From Climacium dendroides (lineage: Eukaryota; Streptophyta; Bryopsida; Hypnales; Climaciaceae), in contig OX467088.1 in NCBI GenBank assembly GCA_950106755.1, positions 8,912,001 through 8,976,000 on the forward strand: a DNA stretch of 64,000 nucleotides. Direction: 5' to 3'. Below are positions 49,573-60,274 of this stretch, one piece after another. The first letter of the stretch is position 1. Every line of letters begins with the position of its first letter. Under the pieces are notes generated by a model that saw only the letters and a list, made by a program, of their open reading frames with translations, ran no database searches and was not told the origin of the DNA. The position numbers and the translations under genes were made by a program.

Positions 49573-49986
49573 ATGGCATTTCACTTGGATCATGCCAAAT
49601 TGGTCAACACAACTCCACCACATATGCTAAAGCGAGGGTTCCAAATCCTCAAAGCTTGGCAAAAAGACGAGAAGATGAGAGGGGAGAAGAAGAAGGAGAT
49701 GCCGTGGTTGACGGACGAAAAAATTGCGCAATATTTGGCCTACCTCAACCCTCAAGTTTTGGCCGCCAAACGAATTCGCTTTCCGTTCCGGACGAGCTGC
49801 ACCAATTCCCACCTTCGATGGCTCTTCTATCAACATGCAGCCGACATCAACTATCACAACAAGGAAGCCATCAACTTTTTTCCGCTAGCGTGGAATGAGT
49901 TGATTGAGGAATTGTGGCCCGGCAACGCCCTTGCTCCAGCGGAGCCCCGGAGTTGGGAAATTGAAGTTGGAGAAGAAGGAGAATGA
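49573..49986 (+). CDS. Conserved 137-residue protein of unknown function, unit C copy
   Basis: Same frame and length as in A. Differences from A are three replacements (Glu to Asp near residue 32, Ala to Ser in the SCTNAH stretch, Thr to Ala near residue 122) and two silent changes. TATA box and a 4-copy minisatellite are upstream. About 1.4 kb downstream lies the copia insertion, which does not touch the frame. Function is unrecognised. Confidence 0.5.
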   Translation: MAFHLDHAKLVNTTPPHMLKRGFQILKAWQKDEKMRGEKKKEMPWLTDEKIAQYLAYLNPQVLAAKRIRFPFRTSCTNSHLRWLFYQHAADINYHNKEAINFFPLAWNELIEELWPGNALAPAEPRSWEIEVGEEGE

Positions 49987-51422
49987 GAATTGGAAACTCC
50001 AATTTCCAAATTCCAGTTTTCCCAGCAAGGAAAAAACAAAGTGTGCACTCCAGTAAGCTTGGGTAAGGTCAGTGAGCCCATTGCAGGCCAAATAAGGGTC
50101 TGGTGACCTGATTTTCAAAGCCATGTGGTAGCAGCAACCCAACTGAAGGCCACTACAGCACCGAACCCAAATTAGGGCTTACCAAGAAATATCAATTCAA
50201 GGACCAGAAAAGTCAGAACGTGTTCAGCCAACTGACTGACAAGACTCTGGAAATAAGTTAAAAAGTTTTTTCAGTAGTGACGCATTTAATTAGTCTACCC
50301 AACTCATTTGGACAGGGTCCTGAAACATTACATTACATTTACATTTTAGAGAAATTTGGAAGTCCAAAAGTTACCAGGAGTAGGGTAACACCCATGTCTG
50401 GTCACCTTGGCGCATTTCTTCAAGAAAGAGGAATTTTCGTCAGCTAGGCATTGGAAGGTTCTGGAAGGTTCTGATGAGTTCCTTTGTGGTTCCAGAACAA
50501 TTGGTTGTAATACATTGTTTGAAGACTACACATGTAGTTTACTTTTGGTGCACAATTGAGGTTGCATTTTTGAAAACAAACATTAGGTGTTGTCATTGTG
50601 GGTGTTGAAGATGTTGAATCACAACAAATGGTGCATGCATGATTCCATGAAACACATAACATAATGTTTTTTAGTGTAGATGTACAAGTTTTCTTTTTGT
50701 GTGTCAATGAACTACCGGTATATTTTTTGGTCTTGCATGTGTCATTAACAAATTTGCAATTGTACAATACTTTCCTCATTATCATTGATTGGTGCAAAAT
50801 TGTTTCAAATTCAAGCTATTTGATGTTATTAAAATGAAGTATGTATCATGTAATTGCACACTACAATTACACTCAAAGTGCCAATGTATATTTGAGGTGC
50901 ATAGAAATGCTCAATGTGCACTAGTTGGCATTGAAGTTTTTATATTAACACTAAAACTATGCAAGTACCTCCATCTTTTTCTTTCTTGTATAATTCATGA
51001 CCTTTAAGACAAAATTGAAGACAAATCCACTCTCACAATTGATATAAAAACTAACATTGAAAAATAAAAATAAAAATAATATACTTTTTTTAATTGGACT
51101 ATAAATTTACAAAGATCTCTTAAAAACTAATCTAAGATTTTGAACATCGAGTTGAATAGAACAATTATAAGAAAAATCCTAAAATAATGAAAAATTGAAA
51201 TTTATAATTATTTTAACAATAAAGTTTGACAATAAAAAATTAGAAAGTATTTCAATAATTTTTAATGAGATCTCTAAATTTAGTGTGCTTTATGCATCAT
51301 GACAAAACATTTTTTTATTGTAAACTTTTCAATTTTGAACACATGAAGAATTTTTGGGAGAACAAGATGTATCATACTATACAATTCTTCCACCTCCGCC
51401 CCATACGCAATTGCTTCCCAAC
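49987..51422. other. Downstream region of the unit C ORF up to the copia insertion
   Basis: Counterpart of 5122-6503 in unit A, visibly more diverged from A than B is. It contains the first of the ~0.8 kb repeats (about 50580-51420). It ends with the CCAAC target site at 51418-51422. Confidence 0.5.
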
Positions 51423-51628
51423 TGTTGAGTATAATAAACGAAACAAAAACCTCAAAGAACACAAACACAAAGTTGCAAGAGAAGAATACACCTCCATAAC
51501 ATTGATAGTAGGAAATATATACAAGGGGAGAGAGACGATGAATAGTACTCTCTCCCTATTGGCTAAGAACTACTTTGTTGACTAACTCGCCACATGTATG
51601 GAGAGCGTTCACACTATGAATCTTAACA
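51423..51628 (-). repeat. 3' LTR of the copia element
   Basis: TGTTGAGT...CTTAACA on the plus strand. It differs from the other LTR by a/g near 51515 and c/t near 51550. Confidence 0.96.
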
Positions 51629-51640
51629 CTCCTCCTCGCT
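51629..51640 (-). promoter_or_regulatory. Polypurine tract
   Basis: On the minus strand GAGCGAGGAGGAG runs directly into the 3' LTR, as expected for the primer of plus-strand DNA synthesis. Confidence 0.75.
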
Positions 51641-52178
51641 CGACATAATAAGGATAAAATATTTTAATTTAATGCAGGCTGGTCGATGAAGGCAATAAAA
51701 TCAATTGAATGCCGAACACAGTCGCCAAGTCGTGGACTTGGTCGGCTGGTTTCATACGTTGGTGGTCAGACAATCGGTCCGCGGTTCGATCCTCGTCAAC
51801 TGTGTTGACTGGTTCAAGAAACTCACGGCTTGGCATGCTAGTGAGGCAGGAATAACAGTCGACCCGCTATCCCACCCCTGAGCTGTGAATGTGATAAGAT
51901 GTTGTACACCCCAAGATGATTAACAAGCTCCAGCATTGAACCCCAAACCGTGGTTCTTACCACGACCCCACCTTTTCTATTCGAAAATTCCCGTAAGATT
52001 TTACGGTTGTTGCCTCATTAAAACCTTATCTAGGAAAACCTTGGTTATATTCAAGGATAAAACCACAGATGAAGGAAAAAGAGTACAACTCCTTTATCAA
52101 TTCATTCTCATAGTAAAACCCAGTGGGAAAAAACCATGGAAGGATATGAAAAGGATCAATAAATTTCATAATGAAAAA
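51641..52178 (-). other. 3' non-coding part of the copia element
   Basis: About 0.54 kb between the pol stop and the polypurine tract. The stretch at 52010-52140 has phrases common in plant copia 3' regions (tgcctcattaaaacc, aaaacccagtgggaaaaaacc). A GC-richer part at about 51700-51900 contains ggttcgatcc, close to a Pol III B box; see findings. Confidence 0.6.
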
Positions 52179-53135
52179 CTATTGAATTTCTTGTTCTAAA
52201 AGACCAAGTCGCTGCATTCCAATATCATGGACAAGTCGACGATTAGTAGATGCTGAAAGGGCCTTGGTAAAAAGATCAGCTAGATTATTTACTGATGCAA
52301 TTTTCTTGATCTCAAGTACTTTGTCTATAATCAAATCATTGGTATAGGTGAAATACTTTGGATCAATATGCTTTGTACGATCACCTTTAATAAAACCTGC
52401 TTGCATTTGAGTAACACAAGCACTATTGTCTTCGTATAAAACAGTTGGAGAATTATCATAAAATAATCTACAATTTGTTCGAATGAACTTGTCAATCGAT
52501 CTTAACCAGATGCATTCTCGAGATGCTTCATGTAAAACAATGATTTCTGCATGATTCGATAATGTTGCCGTGATAGTTTGCTTTACTGATTTCCAAGATA
52601 TTGCAGCTCCATGTCGCAAGAAAACATAGTCTGTTTGAGATTTTGATGTTGCAGGATCTGATCTATATCCAGCATCAGCATATCCAACCAATGCTGAATC
52701 TCGCGATTGAATATAGTGTAGTCTCAAATCTTCAGTTCCTTTCAAATAACGAAAAAGATGTTTGATGCCATTCCAATGTCGAAGTGTAGGACGAGCACTA
52801 TGCCTTGCAAGAACACTAACTGCAAATGCAATGTCAGGCCTTGTAGACGTAGCTAAGTATAAAAGTGCTCCAACCGCAGCGAGGTATGGATAGTTTTCAC
52901 CCAATGTTTCCTCCTCCTCCTCGCAAGGACGATAAGGATCTTCATCGTTTGAACTCCGACATACCATAGGTGATGATAGAGGATAGGCATCGAGCATGTT
53001 GAATCTTTTCAAGATTCGGTTGATGTATGTTGTTTGAGAAAGAAAAATGCTACCATCTTTCAAATGAAGAACTTGTAAACCAATACAAAATGTAGTTTTG
53101 CCAAGTATTTTCATTTCAAACTCACGAATAAGAAG
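52179..53135 (-). pseudogene. Copia pol, C-terminal reverse transcriptase and RNase H part
   Basis: Open from just after the TAA at 53136 to the stop at 52179, in the same frame as the upstream pol part. Counting from the Met at 53114, residues 1-20 complete the reverse transcriptase end (MKILGKTTFCIGLQ), residues 75-130 are the connection with DIAFAVSVLARHS, and the RNase H domain begins at GYADAGYRSD (Asp147) and continues with HAEII (Glu190), YEDNSACV and HIDPKYF. The end, DLFTKAL, is typical for copia. Intact by itself but cut off from the rest by a nonsense codon. Confidence 0.93.
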
Positions 53136-55199
53136 TTAAGTAGCTGCAATACATGCAGATTTGGTACCAATAAGGTTCAAATCATCAACATAAACAGCAA
53201 TGATGACGAAATCATCTTTATCTCGTTTGATAAAGAGACAGGGAAGCAATGTATCATTAATAAAATGATTCTCAATAAGAAATTGTCGTAGGTGTTGATA
53301 CCACATGCGTCTAGATTGTTTGAGACCATATAGTGCACGTTGTAATTTAACATCATGATATTTGCTTGGAATAGTTGCACTTGAATTTGTAGATTGAAGG
53401 CCAGGTGGGACTCTCATATATATATTAGTATGAAGTGAGCCATATAGATAAGCGGTTACTACATCCATAAGTGTCATCTCAAGGATGGTGTGTACCGCCA
53501 TGCCAAGAAGATATTGAAAAGTAATAGTATCCATAACTGGTGAATATGTGATATCATAATTAATGCCAAATTTTTGTGTAAATCCTTGAGCAACAAGACG
53601 AACTTTGTAGCGAATAATCTGACCTTTGTCATTTCGTTTGCGTACAAATACAAGTTTGTATCCAAGAGGTCGTGAATTAAGATTATTCATGATAGGTCCA
53701 AAGACTTGTCTCTTGCGCAAAGATTCATACTCCTCCTCAATAGCAGCTTTCCATTTGAGCCAGTCAGAGCGATTCATCGCTTCTTCAATAGTACGCGGTT
53801 CGGGATCATCTTTCTCGCAAGAAAGATGTTCTACAATCATAGAAATGAAATTTTCATCTATGTCAATATTGACTCTGTTCCATACGTGACCAGTACCGCA
53901 GTACATCACAGATAATTCTGTGTTGAACTGAGACATTTCTCCTTCTGAAGTAGATGGATGAACAAAATGGGAAGTGGTTGCTGTAGGTAGAGAAGGATTA
54001 GCAGTATCAAAGATTGTCTTGCGTTTGCGTGGTTGCTTGTCTGGTCCTCGAGTTCGTTTGCTAAGAGATTGAGGAGTAGTAATGGTTGGAATTTCTGGTA
54101 CAAAAATTCGAGCAGGAAGATTTCGAGCTTCATTCAATGGAGTTTTTGTAATCCGTGGTGCATCATTAAAACCATCAGGTGTCTGATCCGCAATCTTTTG
54201 CAAATGCAAAATCTTGGCAACTTCAGTTTCAGCCAAGGATGATCGTGGATCAGGATTTGATGTAAGTGTTTGAGGTGCTTGAAATGTAAGACCAATAGAA
54301 GTCTCTAGAATAAATGCTCCTCCTCTTAAAGATGGAAATACGTCTTCTTCAAACCGACAGTTGGCGAAACGCGCACGAAGTAATGTACCAGTAGATGGAT
54401 TAATGTATCGAATAATACTAGGAGAGTCAAATCCAACATAGATGCCTTCTTGGCGATGAGCGCCAATAGTATAACGTTGAAGTTCTGCAATTGGAACCCA
54501 AATCCGGCATCCAAATACTCGCAAATGAGATACATTAGGAACTTGTCCTGAGAGAAGTTCTTGTGATGAAGCAATCTCTACAGATGAAGGACAAAGCCGA
54601 ATTAAATTTGCAGCATGTAGAACTGCATGTCCCCACATATATGCCGGCAAATTTGCATGTAAAAGCAAAGGCCTCGTAATAAGTTGAATTTGCTTGATGA
54701 AAGGCTCCACCAATCCATTTTGAGCATGTTCATAGGGAACTGAATATGTCAAATCAATCCCAGTGGCAATACAATAATCTTCGAAAGATTTGGATCGGAA
54801 TTCTTGGGCATTATCCATCCGAAGCGTTTTGATTAGATAATCAGGAAAATGAGCCTTGAACCGGATAAGCATAGAAAGTAAGTTGGCAAAAGCCAAATTT
54901 CTAGTTGATAGCAAAGAGACATGAGATTGTCTGCCTGCTGCATCAACCAAAACCAAAAAGTATCGAAATGGTCCAGACATTGGTGTTATAGGACCACAAA
55001 TATCACCATGTAGTCTTGAAAGCATTGGTGGTAATTCACTGGGCAGCTTCCATAAAGATGGTCTGGCAATTAATTTGCCTTGTACACATGCTTGACATAG
55101 TGTCATTGAATTTACATCAGCTGGTTGTAAATTATGACCAAGTACACATGGAAGAATTTTTCGAAATAAAGTGGAGCCTGGATGACCCAGTCTTCCATG
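53136..55199 (-). pseudogene. Copia integrase and reverse transcriptase part
   Basis: From the end of the gag/protease part (TAG at 55200-55202) the same frame continues with HGRLGHPG, the conserved pre-integrase motif whose usual preceding Trp is replaced by the stop, consistent with TGG to TAG. From the Met at 55106 the integrase core has Asp35 (HGDICGP), Asp98 (RMDNAQEF) and Glu134 (AQNGLVEPF), 35 residues between the last two. Reverse transcriptase follows with VRLVAQGFTQ, RALYGLKQS and the catalytic YVDD at 639-642. TAA at 53136-53138 ends it in the region joining to the next part. Confidence 0.94.
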
Positions 55200-56678
55200 C
55201 TACAATGAAATTTTATTTTCTTTAGAAGATGAAGCAAAACTAGATACAAATGGTGGTCGGATTAGAATCCGATATAAGCCACTAGCCGCAGCAAAGGCTG
55301 TTTCCACTACTTTATTGTTTTGTACAAAAACCAGAGCCTCTCGCCTATCTATATTTCTGATCGAGAGATGAAAACCATTGGTGCGGATATCTCGATAGCT
55401 GATCAGGCTTCGAGGCGCAGAGGGAGAAAACATAGCACGCATGCATGTTATGGTGGTGCCCTCAGGCAAAATCACCTTTGTTGGTCCCTCCTGGAAACGA
55501 AACACATTCGATCCAGCCATAGTTATTAAATTTCTGGTTTGCCAAGTTGAAAGTTTATCAACATCAAAAAATTGTTTATCTTGCAAAATAGTATGTGTGG
55601 TTGCAGAGTCAAGGAGCGCATTACAAGACTCACTAGTGGAGGTATCCTCAGCAACATGTGTTTCAAAATCTTCAGCTCCATACGGGTCCATAGACGCATC
55701 CATTGTATGAACTTCACGACCCTGAGCTCGAAGTTTCTTGTTCTCTTGGAACATCTTGACAAAATAGTCTACTGTACGGCAAATATTGGCCAAATGGCCA
55801 ACTCTACCACATTTGTGGCATGTACGCGTCTCTGACTGACGCTTACCATGGTTTTGAGAAGAAGAATTGGTATTCTTCTTGTACGCATGACTATGACTAT
55901 AATTATTAGACTGTTTCTGACGATGTTTCTTAAACTTTTGTAACTTAGGTTTGAGATGAGAAAACTTGACAGCATGAGACTTTGGTACCATAGTTCCAAT
56001 AGGGCGGGCCTCTACATTGCGTAGAAGGATCTCGTTTTGCTTTTCAGCAAGAAGTAATAAAGACATGAGATCTGAGTGATTCTCAAATTTCATGTGTCTA
56101 TACTGCTGGGCAAGCACAGCAGAAACCAGTGGGAATGTTGAGAGAGTTTTCTCAATCATTTCTTGTTCGGTAATGGCTTGACCACACAACCGTAATTGCG
56201 ATATGATGCGGTACAATTCATTGTTAAAAGCAACAAGTGTTGGAAAATCCAATACTCGTAAATGGGTCCAATCGTGGAGAGCTCTAGGAAGGAACATCGT
56301 TTTCTGATGGTCAAACCGAGACTTGAGCTTTTGCCAAAGCTCATCTGGTTTTTCGATCTCTAAATACTGATGTTGTAGAGAAAGAACAACATGACGACGA
56401 AGTAAGAGTAGAGCTTTCCAAGAAGTGGAAGCAGAAACAGTGGCAGGAGGAACAGTGGAATCAGTGGCACTTACAGTAGGAATAGTGTCAAAAACAATAG
56501 CGTCTGATAGTCCCACAGCAAATATATGTGCTTTGACTGTCCTCGCCCATAATAGATAATTGCTGCCGTCAGCTGCTAGTTGTGTAAAAAGAAGAGGCTG
56601 AAGCCTTGGTGGCTCAATAATAGTAGCAGCCACCGGAATAGTCGTAGATGTAGCGACAGAAGATGTCGAAGTAGTCAT
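55200..56678 (-). pseudogene. Copia gag and protease part
   Basis: The frame opens at 56717, but the Met at 56678 (MTTSTSSVAT) is the likelier start because copia gag proteins begin in this way and the first 13 residues look unrelated. Gag is followed, counting from 56717, by a CX2CX4HX4C zinc knuckle at Cys300, Cys303, His308 and Cys313, the nucleic-acid binding signature. The protease motif LLDSATTHTIL has its catalytic Asp at 370. It ends with TAG at 55200, exactly before the HGRLGHPG motif of the pre-integrase region. Confidence 0.93.
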
Positions 56679-57568
56679 GATGTAGAATGAAGAGGATAAA
56701 AATATTTTTCCAAGCAAATTAGGTTGTTGGAAAAATTAGGGTTTAGAAATTAGGGATTTGAAATAAGAAATAAAGATAAAGATGAAGATATAATAAAAGA
56801 TAAAGATAAAGGTATAATAAAGATAAAGAAAGATAAAGATGAAATAAATATAAAATATAAAAAGTAAAAGTAAAAGTAAAAGTAAAAGTAAAAAGTGAAA
56901 GTAAAGATAAAGATAAAGATGAAAGTTATAGATAAAGATAAAGAGAAGAAACAACAATAAAGAAATTTAAAAAATAATAATATATGAAAAGTCAATAATA
57001 AATTTAAAATAAAATAAAATAAAAACACTTGGGGTTTGGAGAGACAAGCAAGAAGCTTGAGGTGAAGGGGTGGAAGGGAGGAATGAAGAAGATGGAGAAA
57101 AAAAAATTTAGCTGAAGAGGTTTTGAAAAAAAATATAAACAAGGAAAATAAGTGTGAAGTGGCAAGGAGAGAAGGAGGCAAAAAAAATAGACTGGGACAG
57201 AACCGAACAAGGGAGATTCAAGGAAGGCAGGAAGGGAGCCTGAGCGGAGTGGTGTGGTGGAGGGACGGGGAGGTCCAGAGACGACAGGGGAGGGGAACGG
57301 CAGGGGAGGGGGACGGCAGGAGTGCTGGGGGAGTGGGGGGGGCGCGTCAGATGGGGAAGTCTGTGGAGGGAGGGAGGGCTGCAAGGCGGGGAGAGTAGGG
57401 GTCCGGAGCAGCAGGCACAACAGGGAGTGTGGCACAGGGTGTGGAGAGGAGGGGAGGGGCTACAAAACTCTTCTAAAAAACAAAATTCTAAATCGGAAGA
57501 GAGAAAAAAAATAGAAAATCGAAATCGTGAGAACGTTCAAACTGTAACGTGAGAGCGTGCTGATAACG
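56679..57568 (-). other. Long pyrimidine-rich leader of the copia element
   Basis: About 890 bp between the primer site and the gag start. The plus strand is almost entirely purine between about 56740 and 57540: aaagat/taaaag-type simple repeats to about 57000, then a strongly G-rich stretch (about 57220-57460) with runs of 4-8 G. The element RNA would be C/U-rich here. Reading frames in it are compositional artefacts. Confidence 0.75.
57552..57568 (-). promoter_or_regulatory. Putative primer-binding site of the copia element
   Basis: Directly inside the 5' LTR the minus strand reads CGTTATCAGCACGCTCTC. It lacks the TGG expected from a tRNA 3' end and is not the usual initiator-Met site; the TATCAG core is shared. 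Priming from an internal tRNA position or from another tRNA is possible. Confidence 0.45.
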
Positions 57569-57774
57569 TGTTGAGTATAATAAACGAAACAAAAACCTCA
57601 AAGAACACAAACACAAAGTTGCAAGAGAAGAATACACCTCCATAACATTGATAGTAGGAAGTATATACAAGGGGAGAGAGACGATGAATAGTACTTTCTC
57701 CCTATTGGCTAAGAACTACTTTGTTGACTAACTCGCCACATGTATGGAGAGCGTTCACACTATGAATCTTAACA
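57569..57774 (-). repeat. 5' LTR of the copia element
   Basis: 206 bp, 204 identical to the 3' LTR, bounded outside by CCAAC. Contains the element promoter on the minus strand. Confidence 0.96.
57661..57708 (-). promoter_or_regulatory. CCAAT and TATA boxes in the 5' LTR
   Basis: On the minus strand CCAAT (57708-57704) precedes GTATATAC (57668-57661) by about 35 bp, followed by the downstream LTR part. A plausible polymerase II promoter for the element. Confidence 0.55.
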
Positions 57775-58925
57775 CCAACAATCAAGCACTAGGTTTTGTC
57801 ATTGTGGGAATATGGTGTTGAAGATGTTGAATCATACCAAATGGTGCATGCATGATTTCATGAAACACATAACATAATGTTTTTTAGTGTAGATGTACAA
57901 GTTTTCTTTTTGTGTGTCAATGAACTACCGGTATATTTTTTGGTCTTGCATGTGTCATTAACAAATTTGCAATTGTACAATACTTTCCTCATTATCATTG
58001 ATTGGTGCAAAATTGTTTCAAATTCAAGCTATTTGATGTTATTAAAATGAAGTATGTATCATGTAATTGCACACTACAATTACACTCAAAGTGCCAATGT
58101 ATATTTGAGGTGTTGTCATTGTGGGTGTTGAAGGTGTTGAATCACAACAAATGGTGCATGCATGATTCCATGAAACATGTAACACAATGCTTTTTTGGTG
58201 TTGATGTCCAAGTCTTTTTTTCTTTTGTCAATGAACTACCGGTATATTTTTTTTGTCTTGCATGTATTATAAACCAATTTGCAATTGTAGAGTACTTTCC
58301 TCACTATCATTAATTGTTGCAAAATTGTTTCAAATTCAAGACATTTGATGTTATTAAAATGAAGAATACATAATGTAATTGCACACTTCAATACTCAAAT
58401 TGCCAATGTATATTTGAGGTGCATAGAAATGCTCAATGTGCACTAGTTGGCATTGAAGTTTTTATACTAACACTAAAACTATGCAATCACCTTCATCTTT
58501 TTCTTTCTTGTATAATTCATGACCTTCAAGACAAAATTGAAGACAAATCCACTCTCACAATTGATATAAAAACTAACATTGAAAAATATAAAAAATAAAT
58601 AATATGCTTTTTTTTAATTGAACTTTAAATTAACAAAGATCTCTTAAAAAGTAATCTAAGATTTTGAACATCAAGTTGAATAGAACAATTCAAAAAAATC
58701 CTAAAATAGTATATATAGATATAATTATATATATGATTATTTCAATAATAAAAATTGAAAAGTATCTTAATAGTTTTCAATGAAACCTCTAAATTTAGTG
58801 TGAACATTCTTTTATTGTGAATTTTTTAATTTTAAGCATTTGAAGATTTTGGAGAGGGAATGGGGCATTCTATATTGTGCAAACTTTCCAACACTCCATA
58901 CCCAATTGCTTACCAACAATCAAAT
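57775..58925. repeat. Duplicated ~0.8 kb units in unit C
   Basis: After the copia element, 57775-58110 resembles A 6499-6700 at first and then 50640-50915 very closely. 58110-58925 again repeats the 50580-51420 stretch, ending ttccaacactccatacccaattgcttaccaacaatcaa. Unit C therefore has a local tandem duplication. Confidence 0.6.
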
Positions 58926-59554
58926 TTGCCCAACATTTCAAATTCTTCTAAGCAACCAAATTAAGTCTAGAACATTGAGTTCATCATTGTGGAAATCATC
59001 CTTTTGGATATCCAATAGATCACTTGTTTTAGAAATCCCAAGAGCAGTCATTGGAGTTCAAACTATTGTGCAAGTCCTCCCCTTTTTACACAAAATTCCA
59101 AAGTTGAATGTATGCATGTATGCCTTATACAAAAGGATTCTTTGTCATCCTTGAGAGTGCTTTGGTTTGGAGCATGTATATAAGATTAAGAAGATTAGAG
59201 TGTATAGAAACATTGTCCATAGGTGCGCACAAGGCAAGTGAGGAAGAGTTGTGATTTACTATATTAAGCTTAAGGGCTTAAGGTAAATTTGCCTATGATA
59301 GGCAAAATGAGTGTTTTGTCCTATTACAATTGGCAAAAAAATTCAGATTTTTCTCCATACAAAGACAACTTTGAGAAATGGAGAGAGCAATTGGATTTCT
59401 TTTGACTAAATATGAATTTCTTACAAATTTTTGAAGTGTGATGTCCAATTGGCCCAAAAGAGTCTTTAGATTGCCCTAAAACAAACAAAAAGATTATGCA
59501 TGTCATTGATGGCCATCCTATCACCTAAAGTTGTCACATTACTTCCTAACGAGG
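58926..59554. other. Non-coding, unit C specific
   Basis: Not matched in A or B by eye. No gene recognised; short frames only. Confidence 0.4.
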
Positions 59555-60274
59555 CTACCATTTAGATTAGTGATGTGAAAATTATGGAGCTTCTTGTTTT
59601 GTGGGCAATTTGAGCAACTTCTTGAAACAAATTTTTTCTTTCACTTTGAATGCTAATATCTTTCAATCTATACGGTCAAATATCACGAAATCTTTACCAT
59701 GTGATCCTTCACTTTTTATCACAAATTTCTCAATTGGGATGCATGACACACTTATGTACATAGTAAGTACATAAACCTATACAACATTGTTATAAAAAAT
59801 ATAATTCAACATTAATAAGAATACTTATATTGCATAAGATGCTTGGAATAAATATTTAATTGGGATTCACTTCAATGATTAGTTGAAGGTTACTTTGATT
59901 TTTGTAAAAAAGCCTTGTGATACTCTTAAATTATGAAGGGATCTTACCAATATTACTTATAATTAAAACTTGTTTTTTTGTATAGACCGTAGTTGTGAAT
60001 ATTGTACACATTTTTTATTTTTTATTCAAATACATTGGCTCAATATTCCAAAATTTATTCTTATAGTTGTGTGGGATGCACAATATACAATGTCCAAACA
60101 ATAAGTTCAAAAGATTTATGCTTTCACCTTTGCACAATTCTTCATAGTAATTAGATGTTGGAATCTAATATTGAGGGTATTTTAATTTGACACAAAAAGG
60201 TTCCATAGTCTTTTTGTGCCTTAATTGTCCCTCAAAGATGTGTTTTTTTCTTAATATGTGAACAAAGTTTCAAC
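59555..60274. other. AT-rich non-coding shared with A 8260-8990
   Basis: Diverged paralogue of the right part of the A/B identical block. No gene recognised. Confidence 0.5.

Larger units (their letters stand above)
51423..57774 (-). mobile_element. Ty1/copia LTR retrotransposon, 6352 bp, complete structure
   Basis: Two 206-bp LTRs (51423-51628 and 57569-57774) differ at 2 positions. The 5-bp target CCAAC is duplicated at 51418-51422 and 57775-57779. The paralogous unoccupied site is present at 6499-6503 and 26104-26108. The coding strand is minus, order gag, protease, integrase, reverse transcriptase, RNase H, which defines the copia type. Integrase before reverse transcriptase separates it from Ty3/gypsy. 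Two in-frame stop codons break the polyprotein, so this copy is probably non-autonomous unless they are bypassed. Confidence 0.97.

Noticed and set aside
51740..51830. tRNA gene
   Set aside because: Only a B-box-like string is present; the T-arm and anticodon arm do not pair into a cloverleaf.
53177..55835. Many further frames on both strands inside the copia element
   Set aside because: They overlap the clearly identified gag and pol frame and are shadows of it.
57123..57552. Several Gly/Arg-rich frames in the copia leader
   Set aside because: They result from the purine-rich composition of the plus strand and run against the element.
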